NCBI RefSeq assembly: GCF_029051645.1 | Contig: NZ_JAACFS010000051.1 | Span: 1-40,072, forward strand | DNA length: 40,072 bases | Source of the DNA: Bradyrhizobium sp. CSA112 | GTDB taxonomy: Bacteria > Pseudomonadota > Alphaproteobacteria > Rhizobiales > Xanthobacteraceae | Reading direction: 5' to 3' | Shown here: positions 11,644 to 20,164 of the stretch, piece by piece | Layout of the letters: each line of letters begins with the position of its first letter | Position numbering within the stretch: position 1 is the first letter of the stretch | Notes under the pieces: generated by a model | Databases searched by the model: none | Told to the model about the DNA's origin: nothing | The model's input: only the letters and a program-made list of their open reading frames with translations | Program-made: the position numbers and the translations under genes

Positions 11644-11925
11644 ATCGGTTTCTTTCATGGGTTCACGAGAGAGCGGCGCCCAGAAACACAAAGACCATGC
11701 GCAAGATTGCGGGACGCTGATCGCAATAGAAGATCAGCATCCGGCGATCCTGCCATGGTCTTCATCTTTCGGATGGCGTCCATCCTCTCGGCAGTCACGG
11801 GCACCTTGCCCTGTCCAGCGGCCGGATTGCTGCTGGACGTTTGTCGAGCATGATCCTTGTCGGATGATGCTCCTTGCGCATGATCGTCTCCAAAAACTGG
11901 AGTCCGGTTGTTCGGAAGATCATGC
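11644..11925 (-). other. rpsO-pnp intergenic leader region
   Basis: Part of a gap of about 320 bp that would form the pnp leader. It contains a hairpin GCTGATC-N9-GATCAGC (11716-11738) and a larger inverted repeat CGCATGATC (11877-11885)/GATCATGCG (11919-11927) that looks like a degenerate Bradyrhizobium intergenic repeat. In E. coli the pnp leader has an RNase III-cleaved stem used for autoregulation. A similar role here is possible but not shown. No gene is seen. Confidence 0.45.
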
Positions 11926-11950
11926 GAAAACGCGCGCAAACTGCGCGCGC
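11926..11950 (-). terminator. Terminator or attenuator after rpsO
   Basis: CGCGCGCA (11931-11938) pairs with TGCGCGCG (11942-11949) around a 3-nt loop, and on the minus strand TTTTC follows. It lies 12 bp past the rpsO stop and probably gives partial termination before pnp, as at the rpsO-pnp junction of E. coli. Confidence 0.75.
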
Positions 11951-11961
11951 GTACTCTCAAA

Positions 11962-12231
11962 TCAACGACGAATGTTATGCTTTTCGAGCAACGCCTTGTA
12001 ACGCGCCTCGTCCTTCTTCTTGATGTAGTCGAGAAGCGAGCGGCGTGTCGACACGAGCTTCAGAAGGCCGCGGCGTGAATGATTGTCCTTCACGTGGGTC
12101 TTGAAGTGGCCCGTGAGATTGTTGATGCGTTCCGACAGGATCGCAACCTGGACCTCGGGCGAGCCGGTGTCGCCGGCTTTGGTGGCACTCGTCTTGATGA
12201 CTTCCGCTTTGCGTTCGGCGGTAATCGACAT
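11962..12231 (-). CDS. rpsO: 30S ribosomal protein S15
   Basis: An 89-residue protein that matches S15 in length and throughout its sequence, including GDTGSPEVQVAILSERINNLTGHFKTH and the C-terminal basic DYIKKKDEARYKALLEKHNIRR. It binds 16S rRNA early in assembly of the small-subunit platform. The ATG lies 2 nt after the truB stop, with a GAGAG ribosome-binding site inside the end of truB. It is followed by a terminator-like hairpin and pnp. Confidence 0.98.
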   Translation of the reverse strand: MSITAERKAEVIKTSATKAGDTGSPEVQVAILSERINNLTGHFKTHVKDNHSRRGLLKLVSTRRSLLDYIKKKDEARYKALLEKHNIRR

Positions 12232-12233
12232 CG

Positions 12234-13385
12234 TCAAACTCTCTCATTGCTGCGACCGGGACTGGCAGTCAGCCCGGTCAGGTTGAACACGCGCTTGGGG
12301 ATGAGTTCGCCATTGCCAATTTCGGCGAGGGCCAGAAGCCGGCCTGCCACCGTGACATAGACTGTGCCGCTACTATTGGGCGCATCCCGTCCGCGCAACA
12401 AAACGGCCTGGCCCCGGTGGAGCCTTGCCGCATCAGCCCGTGTGACGGCCAGTGCCGGGATGTCGTCCAGCGCGGTCTCAACGGGCAAAAGCGCGTCGGC
12501 GAGGCTTCCCTCGCCAGACGCGGCTCTATTGCATAAAGCCTCCAACTCTTCCAGCGGAATCATGTCCGTCTCGCGGAATGGGCCCACCAAAGTCCGCCGC
12601 AACGCGCAGATATGGCCGAAACAGCCCAGAATCCGGCCGATATCGCGGGCCAGCGCGCGGACATAGGTCCCCTTGCCGCACTCGGCCTCGAACACGGATT
12701 GGCCGCTATCTCCGTGTTCTACCAAGGTTAATTCGTGAATCTCGATCGGCCGGGGCTTTAGTTCCACGGTTTCCCCGTCCCGCGCCAGGTCATAGGCGCG
12801 TTCGCCCTGGACCTTGATCGCGGAATATTGCGGCGGGATCTGCTCGATCAGGCCGGTGAACTGCGGCAGCAGCGCCCGGATCGCGTCGGCCGACGGCCGC
12901 AGCTCGCTGGTTTTGACAACCCGGCCCTCGGTGTCGTCGGTGTCGCGCTCCTCGCCCCAGGCGACCGTGAAGCGGTAGCGCTTGCGGCCGTCCATCACGA
13001 AAGGCACCGTCTTGGTGGCCTCGCCGAGCGCGATCGGCAGACCGCCGGAAGCCAGCGGATCGAGCGTGCCGGCGTGGCCCGCGCGCTTGGCCTGGAACAG
13101 GCGCTTGAGCACGGCAACCGCATGCGTCGAGGTCATGCCGATTGGCTTGTCGAGAATCACCCAGCCATGAACGTCGCGCTTGTCGCGACGCGGCTGGTTG
13201 TTCTGCCGCGGCTTGTTGCGCGGATCGTTGTTGCTGCGGCGCTCGCTGTCGCCAGCGCGGCGCTCGCCGTCGTCAACGCGGCGCTCGCCGTCGTTGCGGG
13301 ACTCATCTGAGAAAATATTTTTTTCAGCGTCGTGTGAATCGGCGGTTTGCTGGGCGATCACGCCGTTGGCGGTGGGCATAATCAT
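12234..13385 (-). CDS. truB: tRNA pseudouridine-55 synthase TruB
   Basis: Makes pseudouridine 55 in the T-loop of tRNAs. The catalytic aspartate lies in GHAGTLDPLASG, followed by KRYRFTVAWGEERDTDD and the GTYVRALARDIG motif; a PUA-like tail follows. The catalytic domain starts only near residue 74. The first 70 or so residues are a charged, low-complexity extension with tandem GERR-type units (DGERRVDDGERRAGDSERR) and a basic RNK/RQ/RRDKR stretch, probably disordered and RNA-binding. The ATG at 13385 overlaps the rbfA stop as TGATG; a GTG one codon earlier is equally coupled. Confidence 0.95.
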   Translation of the reverse strand: MIMPTANGVIAQQTADSHDAEKNIFSDESRNDGERRVDDGERRAGDSERRSNNDPRNKPRQNNQPRRDKRDVHGWVILDKPIGMTSTHAVAVLKRLFQAKRAGHAGTLDPLASGGLPIALGEATKTVPFVMDGRKRYRFTVAWGEERDTDDTEGRVVKTSELRPSADAIRALLPQFTGLIEQIPPQYSAIKVQGERAYDLARDGETVELKPRPIEIHELTLVEHGDSGQSVFEAECGKGTYVRALARDIGRILGCFGHICALRRTLVGPFRETDMIPLEELEALCNRAASGEGSLADALLPVETALDDIPALAVTRADAARLHRGQAVLLRGRDAPNSSGTVYVTVAGRLLALAEIGNGELIPKRVFNLTGLTASPGRSNERV

Positions 13386-13798
13386 CACGTGTCGTCCGAA
13401 TCGGGTGCGAGGTCTCTTTGCACCGCAGGTGTTCTCAGTAATTTCTCGATCCGTTCCGCTTCGTCGAATCGTTCGTCGACGCGAAAGCGAAGGTCAGGAG
13501 CAAATTTCAGGTTAACGCGGTGAGCGATTTCGCCGCGCAGGAACTTCTTGTTGCGCGCGAGCGCCGCGATCACGATATCGGCGTCGCGGCCGCCGAGCGG
13601 CATCACGTAAATCGTCGCAAGTTTCAGGTCCGGCGACATCCTCACCTCGGGAACGGTGATGATGTGGCCCTCGAGATCCGGGTCGTGCACGTTACCCTGC
13701 GATAGAATGTCGGCGAGGGCGTGGCGCACGGTCTCGCCAACGCGCAATTGCCGTTGCGAGCCGCCGGGGGCGGAATCCTTGTTGTGATGGCGGGGCAT
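13385..13798 (-). CDS. rbfA: 30S ribosome-binding factor RbfA
   Basis: Assembly factor for the 30S subunit that acts on the 5' end of 16S rRNA, important in the cold. The ATG at 13798 gives 137 residues (MPRHHNKDSAPGG); a TTG five codons upstream is less likely. The KH-like fold region includes RVGETVRHALADIL, MSPDLKLATIYVMPLGG and APDLRFRVDERFDEAERIEKLL, all characteristic. It overlaps truB by a shared stop/start. The gap to infB upstream is filled by a palindromic repeat, unusual inside this operon. Confidence 0.95.
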   Translation of the reverse strand: MPRHHNKDSAPGGSQRQLRVGETVRHALADILSQGNVHDPDLEGHIITVPEVRMSPDLKLATIYVMPLGGRDADIVIAALARNKKFLRGEIAHRVNLKFAPDLRFRVDERFDEAERIEKLLRTPAVQRDLAPDSDDT

Positions 13799-13817
13799 TT
13801 GTCGAAATCCCAATTGT

Positions 13818-13927
13818 CGTCATCACCCGCGAAAGCGGGTGATCCAGTTTTCCGTGGCCAAAGTCATTGCGGCGACTACTGGATGCCCCGCCCCGGTGCG
13901 CAATTGCGCACAAGGCGGGGCATGACG
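13818..13927. repeat. Intergenic palindromic repeat, family A, copy 2 (inside the infB-rbfA gap)
   Basis: Inverted relative to copy 1 at 2797-2916. It contains ATCACCCGC-GAAA-GCGGGTGAT, a perfect stem with a GNRA tetraloop (13822-13843), then ATGCCCCGCC ... GGCGGGGCAT (13883-13923) enclosing GTGCGCAATTGCGCAC. There is no U-tract, so read-through into rbfA is expected. It may act as an mRNA processing or stabilising element, like REP units in enterobacteria. Confidence 0.88.
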
Positions 13928-13967
13928 GTCTAGTTCAGAAATCCCAGGCTCTTCGCAAGATTTGGAC

Positions 13968-16619
13968 TTACAGAGAGCGCTGGATGGTCTCCACGCGATA
14001 ACACTCGATCACGTCGCCGACACGCATGTCGCCGTAATTCTCGAACGCCATGCCGCATTCCTGGCCGGACTGCACTTCCTTCACTTCATCCTTGAAGCGC
14101 TTCAGCGTCGAGAGCTTGCCCTCATGCACGACGACGTTGTCGCGGATCAGGCGAACGTTGGCGCCGCGCTCCACGGTGCCGTCGGTGACGCGGCAGCCGG
14201 CGACCTTGCCGACCTTGGAAATGTTGAACACTTCCAGGATCTGGGCATTACCGAGCATGGTTTCGCGCAGCGTCGGCGCGAGCAGGCCGGACATCGCCTT
14301 TTTGATGTCGTCGACGAGATCGTAGATGATGTTGTAGTAGCGGATCTCGATGCCGTTGCGCTTGGCGGCCGCCGCGGCTTCCTTGTTGGCTCGCACCGAG
14401 AAGCCGATGATCGCGGCGTTGAAACCTTCCGCCAGCGTGACGTCGGATTCCGAGATGCCGCCGACGCCCGCATGCAGGATGCGCGCGGCAACTTCCTCGG
14501 TGCCGAGCTTTTCCAGCGAACCCAGGATGGCTTCGAGCGAGCCCTGCACGTCGGCTTTCACGATCAGCGGGAATTCCTTGCGGCCCGCGGTCTTGAGCTG
14601 CGACATCATCTGTTCGAGCGAGCCGCGCATGCCGGAGATCGAGGCGGCGGCGTTCTCGCGCTTCTGGTGGGCGCGATAGCTCGTCACCTGGCGGGCGCGG
14701 GCTTCGTTCTCGACCACGGCGAGGCGGTCGCCGGCTTCCGGCGGTCCGTTGAAGCCGAGCACCTCGACCGGCACCGAGGGGCCGGCCTCGTCGATGTTTT
14801 CGCCCTGATCGGAGATCAGCGCGCGGACACGGCCCATTTCGGCGCCGGCTACGATGATGTCGCCGACCTTGAGCGTGCCGCGCTGAACCAGCACGGTGGC
14901 CACCGGGCCGCGGCCGCGATCGAGTTTGGCCTCGATCACGGTGCCCTCGGCAGGCCGTTCCGAATTGGTCTTGAGGTCGAGCAGTTCGGCCTGCAGCGCG
15001 ATCATCTCAAGCAGCTTGTCGAGATTGGTCTTGTTCTTGGCGGAAACCTCGACGTCGACGACTTCACCGCCGAACGATTCGACCTGGACCTCGTGCTGCA
15101 GCAGTTCGGTGCGCACGCGCTCCGCCTTGGCGTCGGGCTTGTCGATCTTGTTGATCGCCACGATCATCGGAACCTTCGCCGCCTTGGCGTGATTGATCGC
15201 CTCGACCGTCTGCGGCATGACGCCGTCATCGGCTGCAACCACCAGGATCACGATATCGGTGACCTTGGCGCCGCGCGCGCGCATCGCGGTGAACGCGGCG
15301 TGGCCGGGCGTATCGATGAAGGTGATCTTCTTGCCGCTTTCCGGCGAGGTCACCTGATAGGCGCCGATATGCTGGGTGATGCCGCCGGCTTCGCCTGACA
15401 CCACATTGGCGTGGCGCAGTGCGTCAAGCAGCGAGGTCTTGCCGTGGTCGACATGGCCCATCACGGTGACGACCGGCGAGCGCGGCTCGGTATCGGTGGA
15501 ATCGTCGACGACGTCGAACAGGCCTTCTTCAACGTCGGACGCGGCGACGCGCTTGACGGTGTGGCCCAGTTCCTCGGCGATTAGCTGCGCCGTATCGGCA
15601 TCGATCACGTCGGTGATCTTGTGCATCGCGCCCTGCTTCATCAGCAGGCGGATGACGTCGACCGCGCGCTCCGACATGCGGTTGGCGAGTTCCTGGATCG
15701 TGATTGCTTCCGGAATCGTGACCTCGCGGACCAGCTTTTCCTTCGGCTCGTTCGCGGCGTGGCCCTTCAGGCGCTGGGTGCGGCGGCGGAACGAGGCGAT
15801 CGAACGTTCGCGCACGTCGTCGGCATTGAGCGCGGTGACCAGCGTCAGGCGGCCGCGTTCCTTCTGCGGGCCCGGCTTGTGGGTGGTCTTGGGGGGCACC
15901 GCGGGACGCATGGCGCCGCCGGGGCCGCGCCGGACCTGACGCGGACCTTCATCTTCATCGGAAGCGTCGGCGGCAACGCCTGGCGCGCGCGCGGGCGGCA
16001 CGGCTGCTGCAGTCGGACGGGCGCCAGCCGGGCGGGCCGCGGCGGGCCGGGCCGCAGCGGGTGCCGGCGTCGCGGTCGTCTTGGCCTCGGCCTCGCCAAA
16101 TCGCTTCTTGGCCTCGACTTCGGCCTTGCGCTTGGCTTCCTCTTCCTGCCGGTGCCGCTCTTCTTCAGCCTTGCGGCGGGCTTCGGCGGCCTCGCGCTCG
16201 GCCTGTTCGATGCCTTCACGGCTGGCGCGGCGCTTGGCTTCTTCCTCGGCCAGCCGCCGTTCTTCGACTTCGCGCACCTTGGCGTCGGCCAGCGCGCTGG
16301 CGCGGGCGGAACGCTCGTCTTCCGTCAGGGTGCGCAGTACCACGCCCGAACCGCCGCGCGGCGCGGCAGCCGGTGCTGGGCGGCCGAGCGGCGCCTTCGC
16401 AGGCGCCGGCTTGGCGGCGGCCGGCTCGGGCGCATGTGTTTCGGTTGCGGGCGCGTCGCCGCCAACGCGGCGCTTGCCACGCTTCTCGACCACGACCTGC
16501 TTGGTCCGGCCATGGCTGAAGCTCTGGCGCACGGTGCCCGTCTCGACCCGCGGCTTCAGCGTCAAGGTCTTGGTCGGGACACTCAGAGTCTTGTCGCCAG
16601 GCGTTTTCGTATCAACCAT
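13968..16619 (-). CDS. infB: Translation initiation factor IF-2
   Basis: GTPase that brings initiator tRNA to the 30S P site. The 883 residues comprise an N-terminal IF2-associated basic segment, a long Ala/Glu/Arg coiled-coil-like linker (about 100-185), a Pro/Ala-rich stretch (185-250), the conserved IF2-N segment (about 300-350) and the G domain: G1 GHVDHGKT (388-395), G3 DTPGH (436-440), G4 NKID (490-493). Beta-barrel domains and the fMet-tRNA-binding C-terminus follow. Size and linker are normal for rhizobia. AGGA lies just upstream of the ATG. Confidence 0.98.
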   Translation of the reverse strand: MVDTKTPGDKTLSVPTKTLTLKPRVETGTVRQSFSHGRTKQVVVEKRGKRRVGGDAPATETHAPEPAAAKPAPAKAPLGRPAPAAAPRGGSGVVLRTLTEDERSARASALADAKVREVEERRLAEEEAKRRASREGIEQAEREAAEARRKAEEERHRQEEEAKRKAEVEAKKRFGEAEAKTTATPAPAAARPAAARPAGARPTAAAVPPARAPGVAADASDEDEGPRQVRRGPGGAMRPAVPPKTTHKPGPQKERGRLTLVTALNADDVRERSIASFRRRTQRLKGHAANEPKEKLVREVTIPEAITIQELANRMSERAVDVIRLLMKQGAMHKITDVIDADTAQLIAEELGHTVKRVAASDVEEGLFDVVDDSTDTEPRSPVVTVMGHVDHGKTSLLDALRHANVVSGEAGGITQHIGAYQVTSPESGKKITFIDTPGHAAFTAMRARGAKVTDIVILVVAADDGVMPQTVEAINHAKAAKVPMIVAINKIDKPDAKAERVRTELLQHEVQVESFGGEVVDVEVSAKNKTNLDKLLEMIALQAELLDLKTNSERPAEGTVIEAKLDRGRGPVATVLVQRGTLKVGDIIVAGAEMGRVRALISDQGENIDEAGPSVPVEVLGFNGPPEAGDRLAVVENEARARQVTSYRAHQKRENAAASISGMRGSLEQMMSQLKTAGRKEFPLIVKADVQGSLEAILGSLEKLGTEEVAARILHAGVGGISESDVTLAEGFNAAIIGFSVRANKEAAAAAKRNGIEIRYYNIIYDLVDDIKKAMSGLLAPTLRETMLGNAQILEVFNISKVGKVAGCRVTDGTVERGANVRLIRDNVVVHEGKLSTLKRFKDEVKEVQSGQECGMAFENYGDMRVGDVIECYRVETIQRSL

Positions 16620-16696
16620 TCAGCAGTCCTAATCTCGTTACGTTGTGCGCATCCGCACAGTCATTGAAGCAGGGCTTCGGAACCAATCTTCGTCAG

Positions 16697-17377
16697 TCAG
16701 AATTTCTGGCCGCCATCCCCGGTCTTGTCGTCATCGTCCATCCGGTATCGAACCAGGATCTGGCAGCGCGACAGGAACGTTTTGCTCGCCGGGCCCGCGA
16801 GCAGCGCAGCATGTATCACATTTGACCGGCCCAGTGCCAAATCCAATTGTGCCGAGGTTAAAGCGGTAACAATCGGCAAATGCCGCGATTCGCCGCCATT
16901 TCCGCCCCTTTGCCCGGCGATAGCGTCCAATTTGCGGATTCCGTCGGCCGCGCCGTCGGAAGCGTGAATCAGGGCTTCGGCCCTGCCCTGTTCAAGCAGG
17001 CCCTCGACCTTGGCAAAGCCGGAAATGACCTGACCGGCCTTGGCCGCCATGGCCAGCGCCTCGGTGCAGCTTCGTTCCAGCAGGGCCTCGGTATCGGCGG
17101 GAAGGGTCGCCGCGACCTGGACGTCGCGCTTGAACCCTCGCTTAAATTGGTGACGCCGGACCGCTTCCGCAACGGTCTGCCGCGAGGCCCGGACCCATAG
17201 GCCGCGGCCGGGCAATTTTCGCTTCAAATCGGGGATTACCTCGCCCTGGGGCGAGACCACGAACCGGATCAGTTCGTCGATCGGGCGTACCTCGCAACTG
17301 ACCGCGCACATCCGCATGGTCGCGGACCTGTCGGTCCGCGGCCCATGGTCGAGATCGGGGTCAGCCAAAGCGAGCAT
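16697..17377 (-). CDS. RNA-binding YlxR (DUF448) protein with L7Ae-like C-terminus
   Basis: A 226-residue protein found between nusA and infB in most alphaproteobacteria. The N-terminal YlxR domain (about 20-100) has the MCAVSCEVRPIDELIRFV start and the GRGLWV loop with a following basic helix. Residues about 100-205 resemble the L7Ae/L30e RNA-binding fold (KAGQVISGFAKVEGLLEQGRAEALIHASDGA). Both halves suggest a nucleoid- or RNA-associated role linked to NusA and IF2. The precise function is not settled for the family. The acidic tail (MDDDDKTGDGGQKF) is unremarkable. Confidence 0.92.
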   Translation of the reverse strand: MLALADPDLDHGPRTDRSATMRMCAVSCEVRPIDELIRFVVSPQGEVIPDLKRKLPGRGLWVRASRQTVAEAVRRHQFKRGFKRDVQVAATLPADTEALLERSCTEALAMAAKAGQVISGFAKVEGLLEQGRAEALIHASDGAADGIRKLDAIAGQRGGNGGESRHLPIVTALTSAQLDLALGRSNVIHAALLAGPASKTFLSRCQILVRYRMDDDDKTGDGGQKF

Positions 17378-17452
17378 GCCTGTCTAGTGGCTCCTGTCAT
17401 CTGCGCACGGTCTGCGCGCAGAAAAGATATTCGGCTTTGCGGAACACCCGCA

Positions 17453-19063
17453 TTACGCCGTCTGGTCTTCGGTGACCTCGGCCGCCTCGGATTGTTTGGC
17501 GAGTTCCGCCTCGGTGATCCAGCCGGCAATGACGCGGGCCTGCATGATCAAGCGCTCGGCATCGTCGCGCGAGATCTCGTTGGCGTCGAGAATACCGGGG
17601 TGCTTGGTCGGCTCGCCGCCTTCCTTGCGCTCGGTCCAGCCGACCAGATCGTCGGTGGCGCAGCCCGCCAGATCCTCGACCGTTTTGATGTCGTTCTCGC
17701 CGAACTTCACCAGCATCTTCGATGTCACGCCGGGCACCGTCTTCAAAGCATCATCCACACCGAGTTCCTTGCGCTTGTTTTCCAGCTCCGTCTCGAGCTG
17801 TTCCAGATATTCCTTCGCCCGGCTCTGCAGCTCGTTGGCGGTTTCCTCGTCGAAGCCTTCAATGCTGGCCAGTTCCTTGACGTCGACCAGCGCGAGTTCC
17901 TCCACCGAGGTGAAGCCTTCCGACGCCAGCAATTGGCCGACCACCTCGTCGACGTTCAGCGCTTCCATGAAGACGCGGGTCGAATTCTCGAAGTCGGCCT
18001 GGCGGCGCTCGGACTCTTCCTGCTCGGTGAGGATGTCGATATCCCAGCCGGTCAATTGCGAGGCGAGGCGCACGTTCTGGCCGCGCCGGCCGATCGCCAG
18101 CGAGAGCTGGTTGTTGGTGTCGGGAACCACGACCTCGATCCGCTCGCGGTCCTCGTCGATCACGACCTTGGCGACTTCGGCGGGCGCCAGCGCGTTGACG
18201 ACGAAGGTCGCAATGTCGGGCGACCACGGAATGATGTCGATCTTCTCGCCCTGCAGTTCGTTCACAACCGCCTGCACGCGCGAGCCGCGCATGCCGACGC
18301 AGGCGCCGACCGGATCCACCGAGGAATCCCGGGAAATCACGCCGATTTTCGCGCGCGAGCCGGGATCGCGGGCCACCGCCTTGATCTCGACGATGCCGTC
18401 ATAGATCTCAGGCACTTCCTGCGCGAACAGTTTTGCCATGAATTGCGGATGGGTGCGGGAGAGGAAGATCTGCGGTCCGCGGGTTTCGCGGCGGACGTCG
18501 AAGATGTATGCGCGGACGCGGTCGCCGTTACGGAACACCTCGCGCGGCAGCATTTCGTCACGGCGGATGATGGCTTCACCGCGGCCGAGATCGACGATAA
18601 CGCTGCCATATTCGACGCGCTTGACGACGCCGTTGACGATATCGCCGATGCGGTCCTTGAATTCCTGGTATTGCCGGTCGCGCTCGGCCTCGCGCACCTT
18701 CTGCACGATCACCTGCTTGGCGGATTGCGCGGCGATGCGGCCATACTCCAGCGGCGGCAGGGTGTCGGCGATGGTGTCGCCGACCTGGGCGCCCGGGTTG
18801 GCGCGCTGCGCGTCCGCCAGCGAAATCTGGTTCGACGAGTTCTCGACCTGCTCGACGACCAGCATGTGGCGCGACAGCCGCAATTCGCCCTTCTTGGCGT
18901 CGATCTCGGCGTGAACGTCGGTCTCGCTGCCGTAACGGGCGCGGGCCGCCTTGGCGATGGCGTCTTCCATCGCGGCGATCACGATCCCGCGGTCGATCGA
19001 CTTTTCGCGGGCGACCGCGTCTGCGATCTGCAGCAGTTCGAGTTTGTTGGCACTGACGGCCAT
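17453..19063 (-). CDS. nusA: Transcription termination/antitermination factor NusA
   Basis: RNA polymerase-binding elongation factor of 536 residues. Domains in order are the N-terminal RNAP-binding domain (1-125), S1 (about 135-200, GDIVNGVVKRVEYGSVIVDLG), KH1 (about 230-300, VGACVGMRGSRVQAVVNEL), KH2 (about 305-370, AIGRRGQNVRLASQLTGWDI) and a C-terminal acidic helical repeat region (about 370-520) of the kind that binds the alpha subunit or NusG/N. AAGGAG lies 8 nt upstream of the ATG. It starts 3 nt after rimP and is under the rimP leader, so autoregulation by attenuation is plausible. Confidence 0.98.
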   Translation of the reverse strand: MAVSANKLELLQIADAVAREKSIDRGIVIAAMEDAIAKAARARYGSETDVHAEIDAKKGELRLSRHMLVVEQVENSSNQISLADAQRANPGAQVGDTIADTLPPLEYGRIAAQSAKQVIVQKVREAERDRQYQEFKDRIGDIVNGVVKRVEYGSVIVDLGRGEAIIRRDEMLPREVFRNGDRVRAYIFDVRRETRGPQIFLSRTHPQFMAKLFAQEVPEIYDGIVEIKAVARDPGSRAKIGVISRDSSVDPVGACVGMRGSRVQAVVNELQGEKIDIIPWSPDIATFVVNALAPAEVAKVVIDEDRERIEVVVPDTNNQLSLAIGRRGQNVRLASQLTGWDIDILTEQEESERRQADFENSTRVFMEALNVDEVVGQLLASEGFTSVEELALVDVKELASIEGFDEETANELQSRAKEYLEQLETELENKRKELGVDDALKTVPGVTSKMLVKFGENDIKTVEDLAGCATDDLVGWTERKEGGEPTKHPGILDANEISRDDAERLIMQARVIAGWITEAELAKQSEAAEVTEDQTA

Positions 19064-19066
19064 GGC

Positions 19067-19825
19067 CTAGTCTCCTTCGGTAGGATCGATCTCGCCCCTG
19101 CGGAGTCTCTCTGCAGCGAGGCGGTGTTTCTTTGTATTCGTCGGCTCCGGCTTCTTGCCGGTCTTCGGTTTCTTGCCCGTCGCCGGATCGCTCTTTTTTG
19201 CGTGCGGCGGAGGCGGCGGCACCAGCCCGAGATTCTGCTTCAGCTCGCGCTCGGCCTGCTTGCCGCGCCGCATCGATTCCGCAATCAACTCGTCGGTCAG
19301 AACCAGCCGGGCGTCGGAGATGTCTTCCATCACCAGGAGCACGTCGGCATCTTCGTCCGCGCGTGTGTCATCCCTATGTAGCCGCACCGCATTGCCTTCG
19401 ACACCGGCGAGCGTACCACGGAAGCGCTTGCGGCCCTGATGGGCGACTGCCATTTCGATCTTCACGAGATGACCGGCGTAGCGTTCGAAATCAGAGCGGC
19501 GCACCAGCGGGCGGTCGATGCCGGGCGATGAAATCTCCAGACGGTAGGCGCGCTCGATCGGATCGGCGACGTCGAGCACCGGCGACAACGCCCGCGAGAT
19601 CGCCTCGCAATCCTCGATCTGCATCGACCCGTCGGGCCGCTCTGCCATGATCTGGACGGTGCATCCGGCCTCGGCGGAAATCTTGATCCGGACCAGCCGA
19701 TAGCCCATCCCCTGCAGAACCGGTCCGGCCACAGCCGACACCCGCGCCGCCACGCCCGGCTCGACGACGAGACGGGGCTCGGCCAGCAGCTCGGCATCCA
19801 CGGAAACAGCAGTTGGATCGGTCAT
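19067..19825 (-). CDS. rimP: Ribosome maturation factor RimP
   Basis: 30S assembly factor, first gene of the nusA-infB operon. The ATG at 19825 gives 252 residues; a TTG four codons upstream is less likely. The N-terminal domain ends with the family signature LEISSPGIDRPL, followed by the SH3-like domain (to about 180). A lysine/proline-rich C-terminal tail (PPPPPHAKKSDPATGKKPKTGKK) extends beyond the usual 150-180 residues and resembles that of other rhizobial RimP. Expression probably depends on the leader upstream. Confidence 0.95.
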   Translation of the reverse strand: MTDPTAVSVDAELLAEPRLVVEPGVAARVSAVAGPVLQGMGYRLVRIKISAEAGCTVQIMAERPDGSMQIEDCEAISRALSPVLDVADPIERAYRLEISSPGIDRPLVRRSDFERYAGHLVKIEMAVAHQGRKRFRGTLAGVEGNAVRLHRDDTRADEDADVLLVMEDISDARLVLTDELIAESMRRGKQAERELKQNLGLVPPPPPHAKKSDPATGKKPKTGKKPEPTNTKKHRLAAERLRRGEIDPTEGD

Positions 19826-19940
19826 GTCCAGGGTCAAAAGCGTCTTACTTGCATGGGTTTAGGCCGGGCCCTAACCGGAGGTCCGGCCGGTTCCCCGAAC
19901 CGGGCCTGACGCCCATTCTGGGCAGGGCAGGTTCAGGTAA
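19826..19940 (-). other. 5' untranslated region between attenuator and rimP
   Basis: Completes the gap of about 340 bp between rimP and the DUF2336 gene. It is GC-rich, with further pairing potential (GCCCGGTTC/GAACCGGCC-type stems). No tRNA is visible, unlike the metY gene that opens this operon in E. coli. Confidence 0.4.
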
Positions 19941-20002
19941 TAAAAAAGAGCGGGTCCCGGGGGGCCCACTCTCAATACGCGATCGTATGAGAACCATAAG
20001 TT
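19941..20002 (-). ncRNA. rimP-leader-type attenuator RNA
   Basis: A terminator-like hairpin lies upstream of the operon's first gene. AGAG-T-GGG (19972-19965) pairs with CCC-G-CTCT (19954-19947) and is followed by TTTTTTATT. No minus-strand gene precedes it, so it can only stop transcripts from the adjacent rimP promoter. Just 5' of it TCTCATACG (19992-19984) and CGTATTGAGA (19979-19970) form a 9-bp stem with one bulge and an ATCG loop. This stem uses three bases at the foot of the terminator, so the two compete slightly. A rimP leader attenuator has been described in alphaproteobacteria. The trigger is unknown. Confidence 0.7.
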
Positions 20003-20008
20003 GCCGCG

Positions 20009-20037
20009 GATATAGCGGTTTTTCCGCAATCCGACAA
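20009..20037 (-). promoter_or_regulatory. Predicted promoter of the rimP-nusA-infB operon
   Basis: On the minus strand TTGTCG (20037-20032) and TATATC (20014-20009) are 17 nt apart, placing the start near 20002, about 30 nt before the terminator hairpin of the leader. It fits a constitutive sigma-70-type promoter. Confidence 0.65.
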
Positions 20038-20164
20038 GGCCCGTGATCCCGTTAAGTCTGATTTTGCCAAGCTTTCAGCGAAGGGGCAATGTCTAACCCT
20101 TCATTCATGAACGCTGCCTAGATTTCCCGAAAACCTGCCAGTTCAGGCCGGTTTGGGTAGGTTT

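Noticed and set aside
11655..11960. 101-codon frame between rpsO and pnp
   Set aside because: Covers the rpsO terminator and inverted repeats, arginine-rich, no ribosome-binding site; treated as leader DNA.
17345..19381. 678-codon open frame antisense to nusA and rimP
   Set aside because: Composition is that of a reverse-frame shadow; nusA has all expected domains on the other strand.
19838..20160. tRNA gene at the head of the rimP operon, as metY in E. coli
   Set aside because: No cloverleaf, T-loop GTTCRA or CCA-like end is seen on either strand; the hairpins fit a leader attenuator.
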